Of a DNA stretch of 53,421 nucleotides, positions 24,127 to 34,900 are shown piece after piece. The stretch spans positions 1 through 53,421 of the forward strand of contig DGSB01000077.1 of assembly GCA_002390045.1 (NCBI GenBank), given 5' to 3'. The DNA is from Fibrobacter sp. UBA4373. GTDB lineage: Bacteria > Fibrobacterota > Fibrobacteria > Fibrobacterales > Fibrobacteraceae. The position numbers and the translations under genes are program-made. Numbering within the stretch: position 1 is the first letter of the stretch; each line of letters begins with the position of its first letter. The notes beneath the pieces are model-generated. The model was given only the letters and a program-made list of their open reading frames with translations, had not been told where the DNA came from and ran no database searches.

Positions 24127-24975
24127 ATGAAACGTCTGATACTCGGATCTTTGGTTTGTGCATTTGCACTGACATCTTGCTCTAGCGTCACGCTTCTCCG
24201 TACAAAGGAAATGAAGGCTGTGGGCGATGATGTAAAAAAGGATGTGCAACAGGTGAAGCAAGAAGTCTCCGCTTCGACGGATGCTTCCAAAGCTCGCATC
24301 GACTCTTTGGAACAGGTAATCGATTCTCTCGCCTTAGTGCAAAAGCGCATGAAGGTGGAACTTTCGATGCTTTCTTCCAAAATTGCAGAAATCAGCGATC
24401 GAAATGACAGCCACCATGAAGAATTGCTCTACCGCTTGGATCTGCTTCTTGGCAAGTCCGACAAAATCCTTTCGAAAAAAGTCGTGGTGAACGGTCAGAC
24501 GGTGGAAGCTCCTGCGGATAGTGCGGCAATTTCCGCAGAAAAAGTGCAAACTTTGGATTCCCTCTTCAATACGGCACGTGCCGATTATCACAAGGGTGAA
24601 GTCAAGCTTGCCTATTCAGAATTCAAGCAAATCTATGAAGAGTCCAAGCAAGGGCAGATTGCAAGCGATGCTCTTTACTGGATGGGTGTTTGCCTCTCGG
24701 ATGCGAATCAGATGGATAAGGCGAAAACTGTTTTTGGCCGCGTCGTGAAAGCGTTCCCGGATTCTCCAAAAACCTGTGCATCGCTCTTGAAACTTTCGAA
24801 CATTGCCGCTTCGGAAGGCGATTTGAAAACGCAAAAGCAGTATTTGCAGACGATTCTCGGAACAAAGGGCTGCTCGGATTCGAATGAATTCTTGCAGGCG
24901 GCAGAAATTCTCGAAACAATCCTGAATAGCGAAACGGCGACGGAACCTGCGCCGGTGGATTCGACGAAGAAGTAG
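24127..24975 (+). CDS. cpoB: CpoB/YbgF-type Tol-Pal coordinator lipoprotein
   Basis: The 282-residue protein has a lipoprotein signal (ALTSC, Cys18), a coiled-coil region (about 30-105) and a C-terminal TPR domain (about 145-270) with LFNTARADYHKGEVKLAYSEF, ALYWMGVCLSDANQMDKAKTVF and ASLLKLSNIAASEGD. CpoB coordinates the Tol machine with septal peptidoglycan synthesis. E. coli CpoB is periplasmic; this one appears lipid-anchored. It is the last gene of the tol-pal run and converges with queC across 23 bases. Confidence 0.9.
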   Translation: MKRLILGSLVCAFALTSCSSVTLLRTKEMKAVGDDVKKDVQQVKQEVSASTDASKARIDSLEQVIDSLALVQKRMKVELSMLSSKIAEISDRNDSHHEELLYRLDLLLGKSDKILSKKVVVNGQTVEAPADSAAISAEKVQTLDSLFNTARADYHKGEVKLAYSEFKQIYEESKQGQIASDALYWMGVCLSDANQMDKAKTVFGRVVKAFPDSPKTCASLLKLSNIAASEGDLKTQKQYLQTILGTKGCSDSNEFLQAAEILETILNSETATEPAPVDSTKK

Positions 24976-24998
24976 AGCCTTTTTTTGTCAATTATCTT

Positions 24999-25697
24999 TT
25001 AGAGTGCTGGATCTTTAACGCCGTTTTCGGCAAAAGCCTTGGCGCGGTCGATGCATGTTCCGCATGTCCCGCAAGGCTTTTCCCCGCCTTCGTAACAGCT
25101 CCAGGTCAGTTCAAACGGCACTTTGAGTTCAAGGCCTTTTTTGACGACGTCTGCCTTGGACATTCCTGCAAAAGGCGCTTCCACTTTCACGAGTCCATAG
25201 GTTCCAATGGAAATCGCTTTTCCCATGGTATTCACAAAATCTGTACTGCAGTCTGCATAAGCGTTACCTGCGGCGTCGTCTCCATGAGCGCCTAGGTAGA
25301 GCGTGACTTCATCTTTTTCGAAGAGGCTCTGGGCAAGGCTTGCGCAGACGCTCAGCATAAGCCCGTTGCGGAACGGTACGTAGGTAGAAACGCGACCGTT
25401 GCCGTTAGGACCTTGTTCCGCGATCTGCTCGGCATAGCTTTTGTGCGCGATTTCTTCCGTAGATCCGGAGAGAAGCGAACAGTTGGAATACCGCATGACC
25501 GAGGAAAGGTCGAATTCGTAATGGGGAAGTTGATAAAAGTCCGCAATCGCCTTCGCCGCCTTGAGCTCCTTATCGTGTTTTTGACCGTAAAAGATCGAAG
25601 TCGTTGCCACATTTTCTTTGCCAAATTTTTGAACGGCTATGGCCACGCATACGGAAGAATCTACACCGCCCGAAGAAAGTACGATTGCTTTTTTCAT
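24999..25697 (-). CDS. queC: 7-cyano-7-deazaguanine synthase QueC
   Basis: The 232-residue enzyme makes preQ0 from 7-carboxy-7-deazaguanine with ATP and ammonia, on the way to queuosine in tRNA. The PP-loop SGGVDSS starts at residue 9, YVPFRNGLMLS is the conserved central block, and the zinc site is Cys201, Cys209, Cys212 and Cys215 (PCGTCGTC). I chose ATG 25697 because it aligns with the family N-terminus (MKKAIVLSSGG) and has AGGA upstream. It lies 16 bases after queF. queD and queE are not in the window. Confidence 0.96.
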   Translation of the reverse strand: MKKAIVLSSGGVDSSVCVAIAVQKFGKENVATTSIFYGQKHDKELKAAKAIADFYQLPHYEFDLSSVMRYSNCSLLSGSTEEIAHKSYAEQIAEQGPNGNGRVSTYVPFRNGLMLSVCASLAQSLFEKDEVTLYLGAHGDDAAGNAYADCSTDFVNTMGKAISIGTYGLVKVEAPFAGMSKADVVKKGLELKVPFELTWSCYEGGEKPCGTCGTCIDRAKAFAENGVKDPAL

Positions 25698-25713
25698 TTT
25701 GGACTTCCTGATT

Positions 25714-26199
25714 TTATTTGTGAGACCGCCTGTCGATGGAGGCGAAAAGACGGTCCGTGGCGCGGGCTTCGTAAACGGTTCCCGGTTTGCCGTAGCAGGC
25801 GAACGGGTAAATCGAAATTCCTCCGCGTGGCATGAACACGCCTTCCACTTCAATATACTTCGGATCCATGAGCGCAATCAGATCCTTCATGATGATGTTC
25901 ACGCAGTCTTCATGAAAGTCCCCGTGGTTGCGGAAGCTGAACAGGTAAAGTTTCAGCGACTTGGATTCCACAATGGACTGATCCGGAATGTAGTTGATGT
26001 GGATGTCGGCAAAGTCCGGCTGACCGGTTTTCGGGCAGAGCGAAGTGAATTCCGGGCAGTTGAGCATCACCATGTAATCGTTTTCGGGATGCTTGTTCGG
26101 GAACTTTTCCAACAGTTTCGGATTATAGTCGTATGTGTACTTGGTGTTCTGATTTCCAAGAAGCGTTACGCCATCGAGTTCTTTTTCAGAGCGGCTCAT
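25714..26199 (-). CDS. queF: NADPH-dependent 7-cyano-7-deazaguanine reductase QueF
   Basis: The 161-residue enzyme reduces preQ0 to preQ1, the step after QueC. It is of the short unimodular type: [19 protein letters not shown] holds the catalytic Cys55 and Asp62, and [21 protein letters not shown] is the NADPH/substrate block. AAGGAG lies six bases before ATG 26199. It is 12 bases downstream of parC, so both queuosine genes appear to be transcribed with the topoisomerase genes. Confidence 0.97.
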   Translation of the reverse strand: MSRSEKELDGVTLLGNQNTKYTYDYNPKLLEKFPNKHPENDYMVMLNCPEFTSLCPKTGQPDFADIHINYIPDQSIVESKSLKLYLFSFRNHGDFHEDCVNIIMKDLIALMDPKYIEVEGVFMPRGGISIYPFACYGKPGTVYEARATDRLFASIDRRSHK

Positions 26200-26211
26200 C
26201 AAAGTCTCCTT

Positions 26212-28785
26212 TTATCCGAAGAGATCAGGGGAATCCGAGTCGGTATCGTTTTCCGACACCTCTTCATTCGAGGAATCCTTGATTCGGGTGAATCTCTTGA
26301 CCTTTTTCGCGGTGAACTTGCTTCCCAAAGCCTTATAGGTTTTGACTTCGGCAAGTTCAGTCAGGTCGAGCTCTTCTTGTTCTACCTTGTGACCGGACTG
26401 GTAATCCATCATCACTCGGGCATTTTCCGTGCTGAAGAATTCGATCATCTTCGTATCCGGATGGTCCGAAAGAATGTTGAATTCCGTCGTCGTCGGGCAG
26501 GTTTCGAGCGTAAAGCGCTTGACCATGTAATTGAAGTTTTCCCCTTCAAAATACAAAACGGTGAAGATTCGGCTCGGATTATATTTGCCAAGGTACAAAA
26601 TGTCGGTACCGACAAGAATCGGGTCCTTCATTTCGTGCAATTTGGCCATGCCATTGTTGCGAATAGAAATCAGTTTTTCGTCGTCTTCGAAAGCTCCAAT
26701 TCGGTCGCCCTTCTTTTGGGTGCTGACCATACCGGAAATCGCATCGAAATAGAAAACCTTGGCACCAAGGGTACTTTCGCCGTCGCTTACCTTTTTAATG
26801 GAACGAACCGGGTATTTGGTGACAATGTTGCCGACCGCATTGCGACCCTTGATTTCCACTTCGGAAAAGTCCACTTCAAAGTTGAGCTTGACGCGTGGGC
26901 GCGGCTTGAGCACCACTTTGACAGTTCCCGCTTCGCCGTTTGCATTCGAGGAAATGTAAAGGATTTTGGAGCCCGGTTTTCCCTTGCCCATCGGATAATC
27001 CTTGTTCCGGGTAATGCCGCCGACGTTAAAGCGCTTGATGAGAGCGGGACCATCTTTGCCATCTTGGTAAATGACGTTGTAAATGCGGCGTTCGTCATCC
27101 TTGTTGAATTTTTCCACAAGAACGATGTCTTTTCCGACAAAGTCTTTCGCAGAAACCTTCACAATCTTGTACGAACCATCATTTTTGAACACGATAATGT
27201 CGTCGTATTCGGAAACGTCGAAGAGATATTCTTCTTTCTTGAGATCGGTTCCGATAAAGCCTTCCTTGCGGTTCACAAAGAACTTCTGGTTGGCCATGGC
27301 GACGTGCACGGCATCGACCTTGCCAAATTCCGCGATCTGCGTTTTGCGTTCGCGGCCTGCGCCGTACTTCTTCTGGATGTTCTTGAAGTGCGCAATGGTA
27401 TAATCGATGATGTTTTCCAAATTCGCATGGATTTCAGCGATGTGATCGTCCAAGCTCTTTAAAAGTTCATCGGCCTTTTTGCGGTTAAAGCGTGCGATTT
27501 TCGACATCGGGAGAGCGACGAGCTTTTCGATGTCTTCGGTCGTGACTTCGCGACGGAGCTTTTTCGTGAATGGCTTTAAGCCTTCATCGATCAGCTGGAT
27601 CATTTCGTCGTGGTCTTTCGCCTTTTTCATGACTTCGTAGACTTCTTTTTCGATGAAGATCTTTTCGAGGCTGGTCGCGTGCCACTTTTCCTGCGAGTGT
27701 TTCAGGTCATTTTCGAGTTCCCACTTGAGCAAATGCTTTGTGTGGTCGACGCTCAACTTTAAAAGTTCAGAGGTCGTGGTAAAGCAAGGCTTTTTGTCGA
27801 TGATGACGCAGGTGCACGGGGAAAGGGATTTTTCGCAGTCCGTGAAAGCGTAGAGCGCTTCGATCATCTTCTGCGGATCGGATCCAGGAAGAAGGTGAAT
27901 CACAATTTCGACTTCTTGAGCGGTGTCGTCGTCGACGCGCTTGATCTTGATTTTGCCCTTGTCGTTGGCGGCGACAATCGTTTCAATGAGCGAACCTGTC
28001 GTTGTGCCATAAGGGATTTCGCGAATGACAAGAGTCTTTGCGTCTTGAACTTCGATTTTGGCGCGAACCTTAATCTTGCCGCCACGGGCTCCGTCGTCGT
28101 AATGGGAAACGTCGATAGTGCCACCGGTAAAAAAGTCCGGGTACAGGGTAAACTTTTTGCCTTTGAGATAGGCGACACTTGCTTCGCAAAGTTCGTTGAA
28201 GTTGTGCGGAAGAATGTATGTCGAAAGGCCGACCGCGATGCCGTCTACACCTTGGGCAAGAAGCAACGGGAATTTGGCAGGAAGAGTGACAGGCTCTTTA
28301 CGGGTACCGTCGTAGTTCGGAATCCATTCCGTCGTTTCCGGATTAAAAAGGATTTCCTGTGCAAACTGCGAAAGACGTCCTTCGATATAACGGCCTGCAG
28401 CAGCGCCATCGCCCGTTAAGGGGTTTCCCCAGTTACCCTGCGTATCGATCAGCAAGTCTTTTTGACCGAGACCGACGAGAGCCGTGTAAATGGAAGAGTC
28501 ACCGTGCGGATGGTAACGCATTGTTGCACCGACCACGTTCGCCACCTTGATCAAATGACCGTTGTTCATTTCGGAGAGCGTGTGCAGAATGCGACGCTGC
28601 ACGGGTTTCAAACCGTCTTCAAAATATGGAACAGCACGGTCGAGAATCACGTAGCTCGCATAGTCGAGGAACCAGCCGTCGTAAAGCTTTTCCAGATGGT
28701 TTGCATTCGAAAGACCGAGAATCGCGGTATCGCTTTTGACGTCGGCTTCGGGAGCGTTTGCGTACTTATCTTCGATATCACTCAT
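26212..28785 (-). CDS. parC: Type IIA topoisomerase subunit A (ParC-like)
   Basis: The 857-residue protein cuts and rejoins DNA, probably to unlink chromosomes (topoisomerase IV). The core begins with LDYASYVILDRAVPYFEDGLKPVQRRIL. The active-site tyrosine is Tyr133 in AAAGRYIEG, next to Arg132. The quinolone-region helix is RYHPHGDSSIYTAL. The C-terminal domain (about 530-830) is beta-pinwheel-like without a GyrA box, followed by a Ser/Asp/Glu-rich tail ending DSDSPDLFG. Its ATG overlaps the parE stop by one base (TAATG). The Bacteroidota-style sequence favours ParC, but in some bacteria this family member could be annotated GyrA. Confidence 0.92.
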   Translation of the reverse strand: MSDIEDKYANAPEADVKSDTAILGLSNANHLEKLYDGWFLDYASYVILDRAVPYFEDGLKPVQRRILHTLSEMNNGHLIKVANVVGATMRYHPHGDSSIYTALVGLGQKDLLIDTQGNWGNPLTGDGAAAGRYIEGRLSQFAQEILFNPETTEWIPNYDGTRKEPVTLPAKFPLLLAQGVDGIAVGLSTYILPHNFNELCEASVAYLKGKKFTLYPDFFTGGTIDVSHYDDGARGGKIKVRAKIEVQDAKTLVIREIPYGTTTGSLIETIVAANDKGKIKIKRVDDDTAQEVEIVIHLLPGSDPQKMIEALYAFTDCEKSLSPCTCVIIDKKPCFTTTSELLKLSVDHTKHLLKWELENDLKHSQEKWHATSLEKIFIEKEVYEVMKKAKDHDEMIQLIDEGLKPFTKKLRREVTTEDIEKLVALPMSKIARFNRKKADELLKSLDDHIAEIHANLENIIDYTIAHFKNIQKKYGAGRERKTQIAEFGKVDAVHVAMANQKFFVNRKEGFIGTDLKKEEYLFDVSEYDDIIVFKNDGSYKIVKVSAKDFVGKDIVLVEKFNKDDERRIYNVIYQDGKDGPALIKRFNVGGITRNKDYPMGKGKPGSKILYISSNANGEAGTVKVVLKPRPRVKLNFEVDFSEVEIKGRNAVGNIVTKYPVRSIKKVSDGESTLGAKVFYFDAISGMVSTQKKGDRIGAFEDDEKLISIRNNGMAKLHEMKDPILVGTDILYLGKYNPSRIFTVLYFEGENFNYMVKRFTLETCPTTTEFNILSDHPDTKMIEFFSTENARVMMDYQSGHKVEQEELDLTELAEVKTYKALGSKFTAKKVKRFTRIKDSSNEEVSENDTDSDSPDLFG

Positions 28786-30635
28786 TACAGTTCCTCCACC
28801 GCGTTAGCGCGCAGGTTTTGCACAATACGGTTCTGACGTTCTGGCGTGTTTTTGCCCATGTAGTAGCCGAGCATTTTACCTAAGGACGCATCTGGAGGCG
28901 AAACGACGCTTTCGAGGCGCATCGTTTCACCGATGAACTGACGGAATTCATCCGGGTTGATTTCACCGAGACCTTTGAATCGGCTGATTTCCAAATCCTT
29001 GCCGGCAAGAACTTGGGCCGCTTCGTCTCGTTCGGCTTCGTCGTAGCAATAAAGAACTTTGTTCTTCTTGGAATTGCGAACGCGGAAAAGCGGGGTCTGC
29101 AAAATGTAAAGATGACGTTGTTCTACAAGTTCCGGGAAGAACTGCAAGAAGAATGTCATGAGCAACAGTCGAATATGCATACCGTCCACATCGGCATCGG
29201 TCGCGATAATGACCTTGTCGTAACGGAGGGAATCGAGACCGTTTTCAATGTCGAGTGCATGCTGCAACAGGTTGAATTCTTCGTTTTCGTAAACGACTTT
29301 CTTGGTGAGCCCGAAGCTGTTGAGCGGTTTACCGCGTAAGCTAAAGACTGCCTGGTTCTGCACGTTGCGCGCCTTGGTCAGCGTGCCCGATGCAGAGTCA
29401 CCTTCGGTCAGGAAAATCATGGTTTCCTTGTGAACCGGATTCTTGGCATCTGTCAAGTGGACTTTGCAGTCACGAAGCTTTTTGTTGTTCAGGTTCGCTT
29501 TGCGTGCGCGTTCGTTGGCGAGCTTTCGGATGCCAGCGATATCTTTACGTTCGCGTTCGCTCTGCTGGATGCGGGTGAGGAGAGCCTTTTCCGCTTCCGG
29601 ATTTTTGTGCAGATAATTGTCTACTTCAGTCGAAACGAAGTCGACGATCCAGGTGCGGAGAGAAGGACCGCCCGGAGCTGTCGTCGTGCTGCCGAGCTTT
29701 GTCTTTGTCTGGGATTCAAACACCGGTTCCTGGATTCGGACGGCAATCGCTGCAATAATGCAGTTGCGGATATCCGACGGATCGAGATCCTTTTTGAAGT
29801 GGTCGCGGACGCCTTTGACAAAACCTTCGCGGAAGGCCTGCTGGTGCGTTCCGCCCTGGGTCGTGTGCTGACCGTTCACAAAGCTGAAGTAATGTTCGCC
29901 GTACTGGTTGCCATGCGTGAAGGCGATTTCGATATCCTTTGCCTTCAGATGGGCAATCGGGTAACGGAGCGTGTCGTCTACACGACCTTTCAGCAAGTCA
30001 AGAAGCCCTTCTTCGCTTGTGTAGACCTTGCCGTTCATCACGAGCGTAAGGCCCGTGTTCAGATAGGCGTAGTTCCAGATTTTTTCTTCCATGTAGGCCG
30101 GAAGATAGCGGTAGTTCTTGTTGAAAATCGTCGCGTCCGGTGTAAAGATGATTTCCGTACCGGTCTTTTCGTCCGATTTGCATTCCCCGTATTCTTTGAC
30201 GAGGACACCTTTGCTGAATTCCGCTCTTTTGCATTTTCCGTCGCGGAAGCTTTGGACAATGAATTTGTCGGAAAGCGCATTTACCGCTTTTGTACCGACA
30301 CCGTTCAAACCGACCGACTTTTGGAACGCTTCGGAATCATATTTACCGCCGGTATTCATCTTGGAAACGCAGTCCACGACTTTACCGAGAGGGATTCCAC
30401 GACCGTAGTCACGCACACGGACTTCGCGGTCTTCAATCGTAATTTCAATTCTTTTGCCGGCGCCCATCACGAATTCATCGATCGAGTTGTCGATGATTTC
30501 CTTGGCGAGCACGTAAATACCGTCGTCAGGGCTCTGACCGTCTCCGAGTTTACCGATGTACATACCAGGACGCATCCGGATATGTTCATGCCACTCCAAC
30601 GATTTAATATTGTCTTCTGTATATCTAACTGCCAT
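28785..30635 (-). CDS. parE: Type IIA topoisomerase subunit B (ParE-like)
   Basis: The 616-residue ATPase subunit partners ParC. The GHKL site shows [11 protein letters not shown] (Glu46, Asn50), DYGRGIP (76-82) and [14 protein letters not shown]. The TOPRIM domain shows EGDSA (411-415), PLRGKPLNS and DADVDG (480-485). It lacks the insert that marks many GyrB proteins. The start has only a weak AGG upstream and a long leader. It begins the parE-parC-queF-queC run and diverges from the ABC importer genes. Confidence 0.93.
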   Translation of the reverse strand: MAVRYTEDNIKSLEWHEHIRMRPGMYIGKLGDGQSPDDGIYVLAKEIIDNSIDEFVMGAGKRIEITIEDREVRVRDYGRGIPLGKVVDCVSKMNTGGKYDSEAFQKSVGLNGVGTKAVNALSDKFIVQSFRDGKCKRAEFSKGVLVKEYGECKSDEKTGTEIIFTPDATIFNKNYRYLPAYMEEKIWNYAYLNTGLTLVMNGKVYTSEEGLLDLLKGRVDDTLRYPIAHLKAKDIEIAFTHGNQYGEHYFSFVNGQHTTQGGTHQQAFREGFVKGVRDHFKKDLDPSDIRNCIIAAIAVRIQEPVFESQTKTKLGSTTTAPGGPSLRTWIVDFVSTEVDNYLHKNPEAEKALLTRIQQSERERKDIAGIRKLANERARKANLNNKKLRDCKVHLTDAKNPVHKETMIFLTEGDSASGTLTKARNVQNQAVFSLRGKPLNSFGLTKKVVYENEEFNLLQHALDIENGLDSLRYDKVIIATDADVDGMHIRLLLMTFFLQFFPELVEQRHLYILQTPLFRVRNSKKNKVLYCYDEAERDEAAQVLAGKDLEISRFKGLGEINPDEFRQFIGETMRLESVVSPPDASLGKMLGYYMGKNTPERQNRIVQNLRANAVEEL

Positions 30636-30898
30636 AAATTTTGAACCTAAATCGTCTAATTGAATTCAAAGCGTGCAAAAATGAGTAAAATTCGGGAACG
30701 AACTTGCGGGTTCGGTCCAAAATACGATGCAAATATAACAAAAAATTAAAATTGATGCACGCGTGTGCAGTAAAACGAACGCTTTTGGCGGGGGACAAGG
30801 AATTTCTTCATTTTTACCGGGGAAATTCGCCGTGATTGGCCCAAAATCGCTTAGATTAACGATGAGAGTCCGTTTAGAAATATTCAGGTGGGGTTTTC
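30636..30898. promoter_or_regulatory. Divergent control region between parE and the ABC importer genes
   Basis: This 263-base gap is A/T-rich and holds no plausible gene. On the reverse strand TATATTTG (-10 box at 30737-30732) would start a parE mRNA with a leader of about 90 bases. Near its 5' end is a short hairpin (CGAAC/GTTCG, 30699-30714). A perfect inverted repeat, TGCAC-GCGT-GTGCA (30756-30769), covers the expected -35 region of that promoter and could be an operator. For the forward gene, AGGTGGGG precedes GTG 30899, but I see no clear forward promoter. Confidence 0.45.
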
Positions 30899-31981
30899 GT
30901 GATTTCGATCCGTCATTTAAAAAAGGTTTATCCAAATGTGACACCTCTGCAGGATGTGAATGCGGAAATTCAGCGTGGCGAGGTCATTTCCATTATCGGA
31001 CCTTCCGGAACGGGAAAGTCGACTTTATTGCGTTGCATCAACCGTCTTGAAGATCCGACGTCGGGTGAAATTTGGATCGATGGAAAATCCATTACGGCTC
31101 CCGGTGCCGACGTAGCCACTTTTCGCCGTAAAATGGGAATGGTTTTCCAGTCTTTCAACTTGTTCAATCATCTGACGATTATCGAAAACATTACAGTCGC
31201 TCAAAAGGATCTCTTGAAACGTTCCGAAAAAGAAGCCTATGAAAAGGGGATGAATCTCCTTCATCAGGTAGGCCTTGCCGATAAAGCGAATTCGCTTCCG
31301 GAAGAACTTTCAGGAGGCCAAAAGCAGCGTGCGGCGATTGCGCGCACGCTGGCAATGGATCCCGAAATCATTCTGTTCGATGAACCGACGAGTGCTCTCG
31401 ACCCGACGATGGTCCGGGAAGTTCTGGCGGTCATCCGTAATTTGGCGGAACAAGGACTTACCCTGTTGATCGTGACGCATGAAATGAATTTTGCAAAAGA
31501 AATCTCTAGCCGAATTTTTTATATGGATCAGGGCGAAATCTATGAAGACGGAACTCCTGAGCAAATCTTTAACCATCCGCAACGGGAAAGAACTCGCCTT
31601 TTCATTAACCGGTTGAATGTTTTTGAAGAAAAAATTTCATCGAAAAATTTTGATTATATCGGAGTTGTCAATCGTCTGTACCAGTTTAGTGAAAAACATC
31701 AGGCTTCCAAAAAAACGACTCGCAATATCAGTTTTATTTTCGAGGAATTGGTAACGCAAATTTTTGTGCCACGACTGGATTCAAACTCGGTATTGATGTT
31801 CATCGTTGAAATTTCCGAAAATCAAAATGGAGCCGTTGTCACGATTGAATATGAAGGTGCGCAAATGGATCCTTTGAAATTTTGCGATGAATTCTCTCGC
31901 AAGCTGATTGAAATGGCGACGCTGGACATCCGTACCAGTGTTTCGGGTGAAAAAAATCTTTTGAAATTGCATGTGCGCTAG
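30899..31981 (+). CDS. Polar amino-acid ABC transporter ATPase with C-terminal HATPase/RsbW-like tail
   Basis: Residues 1-240 are a GlnQ/HisP-type ATPase: Walker [10 protein letters not shown] (34-42), LSGGQKQR (137-144), Walker [14 protein letters not shown] (157-169) and the H-loop VTHEMNF. This core alone is the normal family length. A further 120 residues follow. Within them, [12 protein letters not shown] (278-289) and [12 protein letters not shown] (318-328) resemble the N-box and G1 box of RsbW/HATPase_c_2 anti-sigma kinases, with the N-box Asn replaced by Gln and the G1 Asp-Asn-Gly degenerate. I infer a regulatory or dimerising tail without ATP binding. It starts with GTG after AGGTGGGG. 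The permease gene starts 11 bases later. Confidence 0.85.
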   Translation: MISIRHLKKVYPNVTPLQDVNAEIQRGEVISIIGPSGTGKSTLLRCINRLEDPTSGEIWIDGKSITAPGADVATFRRKMGMVFQSFNLFNHLTIIENITVAQKDLLKRSEKEAYEKGMNLLHQVGLADKANSLPEELSGGQKQRAAIARTLAMDPEIILFDEPTSALDPTMVREVLAVIRNLAEQGLTLLIVTHEMNFAKEISSRIFYMDQGEIYEDGTPEQIFNHPQRERTRLFINRLNVFEEKISSKNFDYIGVVNRLYQFSEKHQASKKTTRNISFIFEELVTQIFVPRLDSNSVLMFIVEISENQNGAVVTIEYEGAQMDPLKFCDEFSRKLIEMATLDIRTSVSGEKNLLKLHVR

Positions 31982-31992
31982 GGGAGAGATCG

Positions 31993-34900
31993 ATGATTCG
32001 GAATATTCTTGCATTGTGTTTGTTCCTTTTTCTGCTTTTGGGATGTGATGAAAAAAAGGAAACGATCGAATCTTTAGCAGAATTGAATCAGTCGGATCGC
32101 TCGGTTGGGTATTATGAAGGGCAGTCGGTCGCTTATGCGCTTCCGCAAGTTTTGCCGAAAGCTAAAAAACTTTCCTTCAACGATCCGGTGACGGGTTATG
32201 AAGCGGTTTATCAGGGTAAGTTGGATGGTTTTGCCTTTGAACGCCTGCAAATGGAACAGGCGATTGAAAGTGGACTCAAAGGGGTTAAACTACTTCCTGA
32301 AACCATTGGGGATACCGTCAATGTTTCGATCGGAATTTCGCGAGTTTCCAAGATTCCTGATTTGAAGGAAAAAATCAATGCTTTCATTCGTGAAAACAAT
32401 GAAAATGGAATTTTGCCGCAGATGCGGAATCGTTGGCTGATTCGGTTGGATACCGTTATGCCCGAAATTCCTAGGCCAAAAAATCCGGAATTGGTTTTAC
32501 ATGTGGGAACAAGCGGCGTTGTTCCTCCTTATAGCTATTACAGAGGAACGGAATTGACTGGATTCGATATTGAATTTATCCGGCGATTTGCACAATGGTT
32601 AAATGCGGATGTCCAAGTCAAGATCTATGATTACAATAGCATTGTCGCCGCTGCGGTAAGTGGAAACATCGATATCATTGTCGCCAATTTGAATGAAACT
32701 CAGGAGCGTAAGGAAAAAATCGATTTTTCAGATCCGCTTGTCAAAATCGTGAACGCCATGATGGTGAAGGATGATGGAGCTTCTTTGTCTAGTGCATCCG
32801 ATACGGGGTTAGCGGCCATTTTGAATCGCTCGGGAGCGACCATCGGAGTTGGAGCTGGAACGGTGTTTGAAAGCATCGCTCAAAAAAACTTTCCCCTTGC
32901 CGACATTAAATATTACAATACGAGTGCCGATTTAGGGAATCGTGTCAAAGAAGGTGCTCTGGACGGAATCCTTTTAGATGAGCCTGTTGCACAGACTTTG
33001 GTACGTCATATCGATGGCATCTCCATTTATCCTCAAAAAATAGATACTGCATTCTATGCGATTGCTTTCCCCAAAAATGAAAAAGGAGCGACTCTAAAAA
33101 AACAAATCGATGAAATGCTGCTTGAAATGTCAAAGGACGGTTCCTTGGAACGATTGCAACAAATTTGGTTTGGCAATGATGAAAACAAAAAATTCATTGA
33201 AAAAATTCCGGAAGTCGGGAAAAATGGATCGCTGAAAATCGTGACGAACGTGTACAACGAACCCTTCGCCTATGTGAAAGAAAAGAAAATCGTCGGATAC
33301 GATATTGCTTTGGTCATCGAATTTTGCAAGAGGAAAGGCCTCGGTCTTCAAATCGTGTCGCTGGATTGTTCAGCGATTATTCCGGCCCTGGTTTCCGGCT
33401 TGTACGATCTTTCTGCGTCAGGAATGACAGCGACGGAAGAACGCAAGGAAAGCATCCTTTTTTCCATGCCGACGTATCAAGGCGGTACCGCGGTCATCGT
33501 CAAGTCGAACCTGATTCCCAAAGCGTCCTCTGCAGATGTGCCTGCGCAGTTCTTAGGGAAACGGCTCAAGTATACCTCAATCGAGGAAATGAAGAAAAAT
33601 GAGAAGCTGGTTCTTGGAATGCAGAATGGATTTGTCTTTGTGGATAAAGAAGCTCGACGAATGTTTCCGAATGCAAGAATTGATTATTACAACTCTACTC
33701 CGGATATGGCATACCTGGTTTCGACAGGAAAAATAGATGGCTTTATTAATGACGAACCGGTTATTCGCTATGCGGCTTTGAACGTGCCGAATCTGGCATA
33801 CATTCACTGCGGATTTGAACCTTTGAATATTGTGGTTGCGTTCCCTAAAACGGAAAAAGGAAAATCCTTGCGTGACGAAATGAACGCTTTTATTGAAAAA
33901 CAGAAGGCTATCGGAACTTTAGATTCTTTGGACAATCTGTGGTTAGGAAATGATGAATCCAAGAAAGTGGTGAAATTTCCAAAGGCGAAGTCGGGACGTC
34001 CCACTCTTAAAATGGGAACGCATGCGCAATCCGCTCCTTTTGAATATGTCAAGGATGGGAAAATTGTCGGGTACGAAATGAATTTGATGGCCTTGTTCTG
34101 TGAGGAATATGGTTACGGTCTTGAGGTAAATGATGCCCCCTTTGAATCGTTATTGCTTGGACTTGAAACTTCGTCTTATGATTTTGTGGCTTCCACTTTA
34201 AGTGAAATGCCTTCGGTAACGGAACGTTTTTACCATTCGGACGCAATTTATGTTTCAGAATGTGTAATGGCTGTTCAAATGCTTGATGACACGACGGCTG
34301 TTGATTTTTCTTTTTTCCAATCGCTGAAAAACAGCTTTGAACGGACTTTTGTTCGGGAATCCCGCTGGAAATTGGTGGTGAGCGGAATCGGCGTGACCGT
34401 GTTTATCTCTGTTTTTGCGGCCATTTTAGGAAGCCTGCTTGGCTTTGGAATTTGTATGTTGCGACGCTCTGGTAATTCTTTGGCGAATGGAATCGCTCTT
34501 ACATTTATCCGGGTGATGCAGGGAACGCCGATGGTTGTCTTTTTGATGATTCTTTTTTATGTCGTTTTTGCGAAAACGGGACTCGACGGTGTGTGGATTG
34601 CGATTATCGGCTTTGGCTTGAATTTTGCGGCTTATGTGAGTGAAATGATGCGGACAGGAATTGAATCTGTCGATAAAGGGCAGATGGAAGCGGCTCTCGC
34701 TTTGGGATATCGAAAAGCGCACGCCTTTTTTAAGATCGTATTCCCGCAAGCCGCTAGACATTTTTTACCGGTGTATCAGGGTGAATTTATTTCTCTTGTC
34801 AAAATGACATCGGTTGTTGGGTATATTGCCATTCAGGATTTGACGAAAGCTTCGGACATTATTCGCAGCCGGACTTATGAAGCGTTTTTTCCGTTGATTT

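Noticed and set aside
26200..26211. preQ1 riboswitch upstream of queF
   Set aside because: The gap is 12 bases, too short to hold any known preQ1 riboswitch, and none is seen before queC (16-base gap).
25639..27462. 607-codon open frame on the forward strand opposite queC, queF and parC
   Set aside because: It is a shadow of the GC-biased third positions of the real reverse-strand genes, whose products match well-known families over their whole length. Its own sequence matches nothing and it has no start signals.
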